Positions 1 to 5,547 of a DNA stretch of 9,352 nt are shown here, one piece after another. Location: contig DAOVUR010000057.1 in assembly GCA_030632465.1 (NCBI GenBank), positions 1 through 9,352 of the forward strand, read 5' to 3'. A program made the translations under genes and the position numbers. Numbering within the stretch: position 1 is the stretch's first letter; the number at the start of each line of letters is the position of its first letter. Source of the DNA: a bacterium (GTDB lineage Bacteria > Verrucomicrobiota > Kiritimatiellia > UBA8416 > CAMZLY01). The notes beneath the pieces are model-generated. The model was not told the DNA's origin. It saw only the letters and a list, made by a program, of their open reading frames with translations, and searched no databases.

Positions 1-666
1 ACTCTTAAGCATCTCATTAGCAAAATATACAGAACCGTAACCTGTAGCTTCAGGACGAATAAGTGAGCCACCCCAATTTAATGCCTTACCAGTTAATACA
101 CCAGTAAACTCATTACGAATTCTTTTGTACTGACCAAACATATAACCGATTTCACGTCCACCAACACCAATATCGCCAGCAGGGATATCTGTATTAGGAC
201 CAATATGACGATACAGCTCTGTCATGAATGACTGACAAAAACGCATAACTTCATTATCTGACTTACCCTTAGGATCAAAATCACAACCGCCTTTTCCACC
301 ACCCATAGGTAGCGTAGTAAGAGCATTCTTAAAAATCTGTTCAAACCCTAGAAACTTCAAAATACTTTGATTTACACTTGGATGAAATCTGAGTCCACCT
401 TTATAAGGTCCAATAGCGCTATTAAACTCAATTCGGAAACCACGATTAACCTGCACCACACCACTATCATCTACCCAAGGTACGCGAAACGTAATTTGAC
501 GTTCAGGTTCAACAAGTCGTTCAAGAATCCGTGCTTCTTGATATTCAGGATTACGATCAACAACAACATCCAATGTTTCCAAAACTTCACGAGCAGCCTG
601 CTGAAACTCCTTCTCACCAGGGTTACGACGATTCACGACATCAATCACACTTTCAGTATAACTCAT
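1..666 (-). CDS. gdhA: NADP-type glutamate dehydrogenase, N-terminal 222 residues (3' end outside window)
   Basis: Glutamate dehydrogenase makes glutamate from 2-oxoglutarate and ammonium using NAD(P)H in the cytoplasm, usually as a hexamer of about 450 residues; only the first half is here. The reading frame runs open to the window edge. It shows the complete substrate-binding domain: ERLVEPER (49-56), SAIGPYKGGLRFHPSVN (83-99), FKNALTTLPMGGGKGG (112-127) and PAGDIGVGGREIGY (162-175). The family's key residues are visible as Lys89, Lys113, Lys125 and Asp165, the same numbers as in the well-studied Clostridium symbiosum enzyme. The ATG at 664-666 is preceded by GGAGGA (671-676) four bases upstream. 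The nucleotide-binding domain that sets NADH or NADPH preference lies outside, so the cofactor is inferred from similarity to the E. coli GdhA type. Codons end in T more often than in the neighbours, as expected for a highly expressed gene. It appears to be transcribed alone. Confidence 0.97.
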   Translation of the reverse strand, partial: MSYTESVIDVVNRRNPGEKEFQQAAREVLETLDVVVDRNPEYQEARILERLVEPERQITFRVPWVDDSGVVQVNRGFRIEFNSAIGPYKGGLRFHPSVNQSILKFLGFEQIFKNALTTLPMGGGKGGCDFDPKGKSDNEVMRFCQSFMTELYRHIGPNTDIPAGDIGVGGREIGYMFGQYKRIRNEFTGVLTGKALNWGGSLIRPEATGYGSVYFANEMLKS

Positions 667-719
667 TACTTCCTCCATGCCTGTTTTATTAACAATAATC
701 AACACACTAATAATTCAAA

Positions 720-748
720 ACGATACATATAACATTGCGGAATATCAA
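720..748 (-). promoter_or_regulatory. possible sigma70-type promoter of gdhA
   Basis: On the minus strand TTGATA (743-748) is followed after 17 bases by TATCGT (720-725). This would place transcription start near 712, about 45 bases before the gdhA ATG. The -35 element is good and the -10 element is weak. The region is AT-rich, so chance matches are likely. Confidence 0.3.
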
Positions 749-784
749 CAGAAAAAAGACTAAGTATTAAATATATTAATAGAC

Positions 785-980
785 ATATGAGCTTCCTGCA
801 AAACTGATTTCGCAAATGCATGGCAAGCGGGAAGTGTAGCGTTGGCTGTCTCAGCCAAAGGCGACGTGCATAGCACTAGGCGTGGATGTACACATCGGGC
901 TTTGTCCGCTGTTTTGGCTGAGGACAGCCAACACTACACAAAAAGCAGTGTAAATGAATAGTTTTGCAAAAGGCTCAGAT
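785..980. repeat. outer inverted repeat enclosing a second inverted repeat
   Basis: The left arm at 785-804 (ATATGAGCTTCCTGCAAAAC) and the right arm at 961-980 are inverted copies matching at 16 of 20 positions. The strongest block is TGCAAAAC against GTTTTGCA. The arms enclose 156 bases containing a second, better inverted repeat (834-939). No open frame fits a transposase. The nesting suggests either one large composite hairpin or a palindromic element inserted into another. It could be a miniature transposable element, but no clear target-site duplication was found. Confidence 0.6.
834..939. repeat. inner long inverted repeat with hairpin-forming arms
   Basis: Arms at 834-860 and 912-939 are inverted copies differing by about two substitutions and one single-base gap. 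Each arm also contains its own small hairpin: GGCTG/CAGCC with a 3-base loop on the left and a 4-base loop on the right, a shape like REP elements. The 51 bases between the arms contain three further small hairpins: 866-876 (GTGC/GCAC), 885-896 (GATGT/ACATC) and 896-908 (CGGGC/GTCCG with one G-T pair). The whole could fold as a branched structure on either strand. It is not a tRNA. Candidate roles are a mobile palindromic repeat, a transcription barrier after cysE, or a structured RNA. Confidence 0.7.
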
Positions 981-990
981 ATTAGATATT
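977..990. repeat. two tandem AGATATT heptamers
   Basis: AGATATT occurs twice in direct succession, overlapping the right end of the outer inverted-repeat arm. It resembles the GGATATT-type heptamers found upstream of cysE. With only two units it could be chance. Confidence 0.4.
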
Positions 991-1080
991 CGGATTGAGG
1001 AAAACAGATATAACTACTTCCCCATCACACGACTCGCAAAAACATGAATTTTGTTTCACATAGCGCACCGCTCAGAAACT

Positions 1081-1108
1081 ATTCACTATTCATTATTCAC
1101 TATTTTCA
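1081..1108 (-). repeat. heptamer array overlapping the cysE stop codon
   Basis: Four in-phase heptamers follow one another: ATTCACT (1081-1087), ATTCATT, ATTCACT and ATTTTCA (1102-1108). On the cysE strand the consensus is AGTGAAT. The last three bases, 1106-1108, are the TGA stop codon of cysE. The three units beyond it each hold a TGA at the same internal position, and because of the seven-base step these fall in different frames. Confidence 0.8.
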
Positions 1109-2083
1109 TATGCCTGCGCCAAAATCTGCCTTAGGTCCATTCATCATTGTCCAGCGGCCATCCTGTTTAATCAAGGGGTGCGGCTGCTGATTATAAACTT
1201 TAGAGCCGGGCGGCACAGAGTGAGTCAACCAGACATTACCACCAATTTCAGAGTCAGCACCAATAAAGGTATTACCACCCAATATAGTGGCTCCTGCATA
1301 AATCACCACATTGTCGCCCACACCAGGATGCCGTTTAATACCCTTGATAGGATTTCCATCGTCATCCTTCTCGAAACTACGCGCACCAAGTGTTACTCCC
1401 TGATAGAGCTTAACATTTTCACCAATAACACAAGTCTCACCAATAACAACACCCGTACCATGATCAATAAAGAATCCCTTAGCTATTGTTGCGCCAGGAT
1501 GAATATCTATACCTGTTAAAGAGTGCGCATACTCAGCCATAATCCGCGGAATAAGCGGCACCTTCTGGCTATAGAGAACATTTGCGAGACGATGCACAAT
1601 CACCGCATAAACTCCAGGATAGCTCATCACAACTTCCATTGTAGATCTTGCCGCTGGATCACCGTCATACGCCGCTTGAATATCATACTCAAGAATATTC
1701 TTTATCGAAGAAAGACTATCAAAAAGATGTTTCACGGCAGCAAGCGCCTTCCCATCACAATCCTCACAGTTGTCGCAAGTCTCAACCGTGCATTGATATT
1801 TCCATGCACTACTAATCTGATTTTGTAATCTTTCCTCTGTACCAACTAACTGAGTTTGTAAATGCTCTTTCATTTTGCATGGCGCAACAGTTTCACTACC
1901 ATGGCAACCAGGAAACAGAACAGAAACTAAATCATCAACAACCGACCGTACAGCCTGCTGCCCCGCTAACTCATGCCCCTTATGAATACTCATTCCCATC
2001 GGACACGTCTGGCATTTTTCCAAAGACGCCACTGCCTTTGGTATATAATTTTCATTTTGTTTTTCTATTCTTTCCTTGGTCAT
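1106..2083 (-). CDS. cysE: serine O-acetyltransferase, EpsC-like, with cysteine-rich N-terminus
   Basis: The enzyme transfers acetyl from acetyl-CoA to L-serine, giving O-acetylserine for cysteine synthesis in the cytoplasm. The 325-residue protein has the N-terminal helical domain (LVSVLFPG at 52-59; DIQAAYDGDPAA at 134-145) and a left-handed beta-helix of hexapeptide repeats (about 193-290). Equivalents of E. coli catalytic Asp92, Asp157, His158 and His193 are Asp142, Asp207, His208 and His252. The loop GARSFEKDDDGNPIKGIKRHPG (233-254) is typical of the EpsC-type subgroup. The protein ends in Gly-Ile, as E. coli CysE does, where the last Ile docks into cysteine synthase. Unusual are eight cysteines in the first 110 residues: 24, 27, 60, 69, 98, 103, 106 and 109. 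The ATG is preceded by AAGGA (2091-2095) seven bases upstream, within a heptamer array. rsmB lies 115 bases upstream on the same strand, so co-transcription is possible but not shown. Confidence 0.95.
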   Translation of the reverse strand: MTKERIEKQNENYIPKAVASLEKCQTCPMGMSIHKGHELAGQQAVRSVVDDLVSVLFPGCHGSETVAPCKMKEHLQTQLVGTEERLQNQISSAWKYQCTVETCDNCEDCDGKALAAVKHLFDSLSSIKNILEYDIQAAYDGDPAARSTMEVVMSYPGVYAVIVHRLANVLYSQKVPLIPRIMAEYAHSLTGIDIHPGATIAKGFFIDHGTGVVIGETCVIGENVKLYQGVTLGARSFEKDDDGNPIKGIKRHPGVGDNVVIYAGATILGGNTFIGADSEIGGNVWLTHSVPPGSKVYNQQPHPLIKQDGRWTMMNGPKADFGAGI

Positions 2084-2124
2084 TGGATATTCCTTGTTGG
2101 ATATTGGATATTCATTTTCTTACT
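2083..2124 (-). repeat. heptamer array at the cysE translation start
   Basis: In-phase heptamers read on the plus strand as TTGGATA (2083-2089), TTCCTTG (2090-2096), TTGGATA (2097-2103), TTGGATA (2104-2110), then diverged TTCATTT and TCTTACT. On the cysE strand the unit is TATCCAA, and the variant CAAGGAA contains the ribosome-binding site of cysE. The last unit touches the ATG (2081-2083). CAAGGAA recurs out of phase just inside the gene (2072-2078). This family contains no stop triplet in either direction. Confidence 0.75.
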
Positions 2125-2172
2125 AATCAAAGTATCCATAACTATTCACTACCTTTAATACGCCGTAGGCAC

Positions 2173-2207
2173 AATAATTATTCACTATTCACTATTAGTT
2201 ATTCACT
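2173..2207 (-). repeat. heptamer array overlapping the 3' end of rsmB
   Basis: Five in-phase heptamers are present: a diverged AATAATT (2173-2179), ATTCACT (2180-2186), ATTCACT (2187-2193), ATTAGTT (2194-2200) and ATTCACT (2201-2207). One more isolated ATTCACT is at 2144-2150. On the rsmB strand the unit is AGTGAAT. It encodes the final Ser-Glu of RsmB and the first base of the TAA stop at 2199-2201. The variant unit reads AACTAAT on that strand, so it still has a stop triplet where the others have TGA. Confidence 0.8.
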
Positions 2208-3488
2208 ATCTTTCCTAAGAGCCACTGCATAAACTCCATCAGTACCACTATCTGGCGGAAACAGCTCAACCTCTTCCTCTTTACTAAATGGATTGTCCTT
2301 GCTCAGCCAATGCTTAATCAACAATGCCCCCTCTTCCGGCTCCATACTACAAGTACTATAAACCATAAGACCACCAGGCTTAACAAAACGGGACATAGAA
2401 CAGAGAATAGCCCACTGAGTTTTAATCAGACGATCCAAGCGATCCTCAGAAAAACGCCACCTTGCATCTGGACGCCTCCTAATAACCCCCGTATTAGTAC
2501 ATGGGACATCAATCAATATACGATCAAACTCTGTATGGCCATCAATATCATCCTGTCGGCCATTTCCAGCATCACCCTCTATAACTTTAACAGACTTCAA
2601 CTTAAGGCGCGCAACATTCTTTTGCACTATCTGCAGCCGATCTTCATGTAGATCCATAGCAACTAACAAGCCTTTATCCTGCATTCTACCAGCTATTAAT
2701 GCCATCTTACCACCAGGGGCTGCACATGCATCCAAAATAGTCTCACCAGGCTGCGGATCAAGTAACCTTACAGCCTCACTAGTAGAAGGATCCTGTACGC
2801 TAAACTTACCATCGTCAAAGCCCGGAACATCCGGCACACGAACTCCATGCGACAACTCAACAAAAGACTCTGGACTAAAAGGATGTGGTGCAAACTTAAT
2901 ATCAACCTTCTCTAAGCTGAGCTTAAAGTCATCCATAGATATCTGATTCAAGTCAGGATGCAAGACAACTTGCGGACGCCTATTATTATTTTTGCATAGT
3001 TTCTTTGTATTCAGCAAACCAAAATGATCAGTCCAACGTCTAACCAGAATATCAGGATGTGACTCACGCGTCCCTAAATCAGCCTGTGCAATTCTCGTAA
3101 CCAGCTCATCTTTTTCCCTTAGAGCTCTTCGCAAAACAGCATTCAAGAAGCCAGCCGCATAATCCAGCCCACCTTTTTTTGCCGCCTCCACCGTTTCATA
3201 GACCGCCGCATGCGTTGCTACACTTCCCATCTTAAAAATCTGATATAAACCTACCAACAGATATGGCCGCAACTGTGCATCAGGCTGCCGCGACGACAAA
3301 ATACTGATAATGCCATCCAGCAAGCGTCGCCAACGCGCTATGCCATACACCATCTCCATAACAAATGCGCGATCCTTAATATCGGCATCCGATAACAACC
3401 TATCAGGAAAATCACCTTCATCAAGCCACTGACCAACTATCTGCGCCGCTATAAAGCGCGACGAATCATTCTCTTTAAAATTAATCAA
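2199..3488 (-). CDS. rsmB: 16S rRNA (cytosine-967-C5)-methyltransferase RsmB
   Basis: RsmB uses S-adenosylmethionine to methylate C5 of cytosine 967 in 16S rRNA before ribosome assembly. The 429 residues match the usual length. Residues 1-130 form a NusB-like all-helical RNA-binding domain (DRAFVMEMVYGIARWRRLLD; THAAVYETVEAAKK). A Rossmann methyltransferase domain follows: VQDPSTSEAV (231-240), AdoMet motif DACAAPGGK (253-261), acidic Asp279, GDAGN (305-309), motif IV DVPCTNTGVIRRRPDARW (327-344) with Cys330, and motif VI STCSMEPEEG (378-387) with Cys380. Cys380 is the expected nucleophile and Cys330 the cysteine that releases the product. The C-terminus GTDGVYAVALRK fits the family. The start is TTG, supported by AGGAG five bases upstream and by alignment of the N-terminal helix. 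The common fmt-rsmB pairing is not seen; the upstream neighbour is divergent. Confidence 0.96.
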   Translation of the reverse strand: MINFKENDSSRFIAAQIVGQWLDEGDFPDRLLSDADIKDRAFVMEMVYGIARWRRLLDGIISILSSRQPDAQLRPYLLVGLYQIFKMGSVATHAAVYETVEAAKKGGLDYAAGFLNAVLRRALREKDELVTRIAQADLGTRESHPDILVRRWTDHFGLLNTKKLCKNNNRRPQVVLHPDLNQISMDDFKLSLEKVDIKFAPHPFSPESFVELSHGVRVPDVPGFDDGKFSVQDPSTSEAVRLLDPQPGETILDACAAPGGKMALIAGRMQDKGLLVAMDLHEDRLQIVQKNVARLKLKSVKVIEGDAGNGRQDDIDGHTEFDRILIDVPCTNTGVIRRRPDARWRFSEDRLDRLIKTQWAILCSMSRFVKPGGLMVYSTCSMEPEEGALLIKHWLSKDNPFSKEEEVELFPPDSGTDGVYAVALRKDSE

Positions 3489-3493
3489 AAAAA

Positions 3494-3498
3494 CTCCT
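3494..3498 (-). promoter_or_regulatory. ribosome-binding site supporting the TTG start of rsmB
   Basis: On the minus strand AGGAG lies five bases before the TTG at 3486-3488. The sequence and spacing fit a Shine-Dalgarno site and decide for the TTG start, which leaves room for the complete first helix of the NusB-like domain. Confidence 0.75.
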
Positions 3499-3539
3499 AT
3501 ATTTCTTACGAATTAACAAAGTAAACCACATCATGACAC

Positions 3540-3555
3540 AACCACGCGCGTGGTT
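3540..3555. promoter_or_regulatory. perfect 16-bp palindrome in the divergent intergenic region
   Basis: AACCACGCGCGTGGTT reads the same on both strands. It lies 52 bases upstream of rsmB and 107 bases upstream of the rightward gene at 3663, in otherwise AT-rich DNA. The form fits an operator for a dimeric regulator shared by the divergent genes. No regulator is identified, and with no loop and no T-tract it is not a normal terminator. Confidence 0.45.
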
Positions 3556-3627
3556 CAATAGCGTAATTGCAACGTTCAAATAAAAACCTATATGCTCTAT
3601 ACAGTAACTCCCGTCTCACATTACATA

Positions 3628-3655
3628 TTGACTGTTTATATCAATTTGCTAAAGT
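3628..3655 (+). promoter_or_regulatory. possible promoter of the helical-repeat protein gene
   Basis: TTGACT (3628-3633) is followed after 16 bases by TAAAGT (3650-3655). Transcription would then begin at about 3662-3663, exactly at the proposed ATG, implying a leaderless mRNA. This agrees with the lack of a ribosome-binding site. A weaker alternative is TTGCAA (3567-3572) with TATATG (3589-3594), which would give a leader of about 60 bases. Confidence 0.35.
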
Positions 3656-3662
3656 ACATCGT

Positions 3663-5390
3663 ATGAATCTCAAACATATCAGAAATATAGTTTTATTCAT
3701 CTTGGTTATCAGCTGCTTACTACTTGCACAGAAATATAGCAGAAAAAAAGAAAAAATTGCCATTCCTAACGAACAAACCATACCCAAATCAACCCAAACA
3801 ACAGATCATTACCACAAGCCAGCCACACCTTCCACACCACCAACCCATTCTTACACCAAGAGACCAGAACAGCAGGCTTCACCAAAACCAGCCCTAAAAT
3901 CAAGTAACGCTACAACAGTAAAACAAAAAAATATTTTCACTTCTCACCTTAAACTACTATCCCTACTGAAAAACATCGAATCAATCGAAGATCCATTCGA
4001 AAAAAGCATTGCAATCAAAGAGCTCGGTAAAGATATAGGCATCGAGAACTTTGCCAATGCAATCGCATTAGCACGTACAATTTCCGATGCAAGTACACGC
4101 CAACAAATATATAAAGGTATCTTTGAAGCACAAACAGAGCTCGACCCACTGGGAGCATTAAGAATGGCGGCCACACTTGCAACCAAAACCGTAAATCAAA
4201 ACGACTACACAACCGCACTTCTTATCTCTCTTCGAGGTGCAGCTGCTGTTGACCCACACACCTCATTATCATATTTAGACGATATAAAAGATCTACATAC
4301 CAAACTACGTGCTCGAACCGCCATCTACACTGGCTGGGGTAAACTTGATCAGAACGCAGCCCTTGAAGCAGCAGCCAAACTGTCCGAGAAAGATCAGCGA
4401 ATGGTTGTCCCTGCAATATTTAACGGCTGGGCTCAACGAGATCTGTTTGGTGCTATTGATTACGCTAACGAATTGGGCGATGTCGCAATCAAAAGAACCA
4501 TCCTATACAACATTGCCAACGGCTTCCTAGAAGACCAATGGGAAGTCTACACCTTTGCAAACACCATCGAAACCGAAGTGCAAAGAATGCCAGAATTAAT
4601 ACAGTCACATGTGCTCACCACCCTATACAACCGCTGGGCAAAAACATCACCAGCAGATGCCGCCGACCATTACGTAACACACTTTAAGGACCAATTCAAC
4701 ACACGTAATCGTGTCCTATCAAACATAATGAGAACATGGGCAAAAACCAGCCCGACAGATGCACTAAAGTGGGCAGAAGAAACAATCGAGAGCGATGACG
4801 ATTATGTAAAGATAGTAAGGTCAATCACTGGCAGTCTACGCTATAAAGACCCCAAACAAGTTGCAGCCCTACTAGAAGATATGCCATTCTCATTCAGCGA
4901 TGACACAGCTGGCTCCATTGAAGTCTATAACTTGATGACATCTTGGGCACAGCGAAACCCGCAAGATGCCATAGACTGGGTTGACTCTATAGAGGATAAT
5001 CGCCAGCTCAAAATCATTGCTACAAAAAGTGTTGCTGCAAATATGGTTATGAAAGACTATCAAGGAAGCATGGACTGGGCAGAAAGCATACAAGACTCCG
5101 ACATGCAAGCCTACGCCTTCAGTAATATCGCTCTTAAACAATCGTTAAAAAAACTAGATCACTCTGATGAATGGATAGAAAGTTTACCTACAGGCTTCGT
5201 AAAAACACGCACCGTTGCCGGTTATGCACTTGGTGCACTGTGGCGATCGCGAGATACAGCCGCAGCCGCAGAGTTCAAACAACAACTTTCTGCGGATGAA
5301 CTCAACCCAGCAGAATTGATCGACACACTGCAAAAATCCAATCTCGACGAAGTATCCCGCAATAGAATGATCGAACTATTTGAACAGTAG
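3663..5390 (+). CDS. membrane-anchored or lipoprotein-like helical-repeat protein of unknown function
   Basis: No named family is recognised. With the ATG at 3663 the product has 575 residues. Residues 1-22 are a positively charged start and a hydrophobic stretch (IVLFILVISCLLLA). VISC (15-18) fits a lipobox, but more hydrophobic residues follow the Cys, so an uncleaved anchor is equally possible. Residues 25-92 are Pro/Thr/Lys-rich and probably a disordered spacer. Residues 93-575 contain about twelve degenerate repeats of 31-37 residues built on W-A-x-x-(D/S/N)-P-x-x-A-x-x-W-A-x-x-I. Their D/S/N-P positions begin near 161, 197, 228, 259, 292, 329, 363, 396, 431, 465, 499 and 530. This fits an alpha-alpha superhelix resembling TPR or HEAT folds, often used for protein binding. 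A TTG at 3567 is in frame, but it would put a 32-residue extension before the signal, so ATG 3663 is preferred. No ribosome-binding site is seen. Confidence 0.85.
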   Translation: MNLKHIRNIVLFILVISCLLLAQKYSRKKEKIAIPNEQTIPKSTQTTDHYHKPATPSTPPTHSYTKRPEQQASPKPALKSSNATTVKQKNIFTSHLKLLSLLKNIESIEDPFEKSIAIKELGKDIGIENFANAIALARTISDASTRQQIYKGIFEAQTELDPLGALRMAATLATKTVNQNDYTTALLISLRGAAAVDPHTSLSYLDDIKDLHTKLRARTAIYTGWGKLDQNAALEAAAKLSEKDQRMVVPAIFNGWAQRDLFGAIDYANELGDVAIKRTILYNIANGFLEDQWEVYTFANTIETEVQRMPELIQSHVLTTLYNRWAKTSPADAADHYVTHFKDQFNTRNRVLSNIMRTWAKTSPTDALKWAEETIESDDDYVKIVRSITGSLRYKDPKQVAALLEDMPFSFSDDTAGSIEVYNLMTSWAQRNPQDAIDWVDSIEDNRQLKIIATKSVAANMVMKDYQGSMDWAESIQDSDMQAYAFSNIALKQSLKKLDHSDEWIESLPTGFVKTRTVAGYALGALWRSRDTAAAAEFKQQLSADELNPAELIDTLQKSNLDEVSRNRMIELFEQ

Positions 5391-5403
5391 GCAAAAAGCC
5401 TAC
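5387..5403 (+). other. small hairpin at the stop codon of the helical-repeat gene
   Basis: GTAGGC (5387-5392) pairs with GCCTAC (5398-5403) around a loop of five A. The TAG stop (5388-5390) lies in the left arm. There is no T-tract after it, so it is not a standard intrinsic terminator, although it may protect the mRNA end. Confidence 0.35.
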
Positions 5404-5509
5404 AACCACCTCTAACACTTTACTATCCAATCAACCATGAACTGCCCTTTTCGGATTATAATTTACAACCACCCCATTATTACATATATTATCCCTTTTC
5501 CGAATCTAA

Positions 5510-5544
5510 CAACTGATATCTGACAACTAGAAACTGACAACTAA
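5510..5544 (+). repeat. heptamer array before the SWIM-SNF2 gene
   Basis: Five in-phase heptamers have consensus CAACTGA: CAACTGA (5510-5516), TATCTGA, CAACTAG, AAACTGA and CAACTAA (5538-5544). Every unit ends in a stop triplet (TGA, TGA, TAG, TGA, TAA) even though the units differ. TAG (5545-5547) then follows, directly before the ATG at 5548. All three forward frames are closed. The reverse of the consensus has no stop triplet. Confidence 0.8.
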
Positions 5545-5547
5545 TAG

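Larger units (their letters stand above)
667..1105. other. 439-base non-coding gap between cysE and gdhA
   Basis: No convincing gene is seen on either strand. From left to right it holds the gdhA leader and AT-rich promoter region (667-784), a nested inverted-repeat element (785-980), two tandem heptamers (977-990), about 90 bases with nothing recognisable (991-1080), and a heptamer array that reaches into the cysE stop codon (1081-1108). Both flanking genes read leftward, so the inverted repeat is downstream of cysE and upstream of the gdhA promoter region. Confidence 0.8.

Noticed and set aside
834..939. Integron attC-like recombination site, because the arms contain GTTGGCT and AGCCAAC
   Set aside because: attC sites have the AAC-type core on the left and the GTT-type core on the right. 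Here the order is reversed on both strands, and GTTGGCT does not fit GTTRRRY. No gene cassette or integrase is nearby.
834..939. tRNA-like cloverleaf
   Set aside because: There are several small hairpins inside a long stem, but no T-arm, D-arm or anticodon-arm consensus, and the closing stem is far too long.
1178..2232. Forward-strand open frames opposite cysE
   Set aside because: They lie antisense to a gene with intact catalytic motifs. Their translations have no recognisable domain and look like shadows of the opposite strand.
3567..3662. N-terminal extension of the helical-repeat protein from a TTG at 3567
   Set aside because: It would place 32 polar residues before the hydrophobic signal or anchor segment, and no ribosome-binding site supports it. 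ATG 3663 gives a normal signal-type N-terminus.
5387..5403. Intrinsic terminator after the helical-repeat gene
   Set aside because: The 6-bp stem has no following T-tract. It is kept only as a weak hairpin.
5510..5544. CRISPR array
   Set aside because: The units are contiguous 7-mers without spacers, far below CRISPR repeat length, and there are no cas genes.
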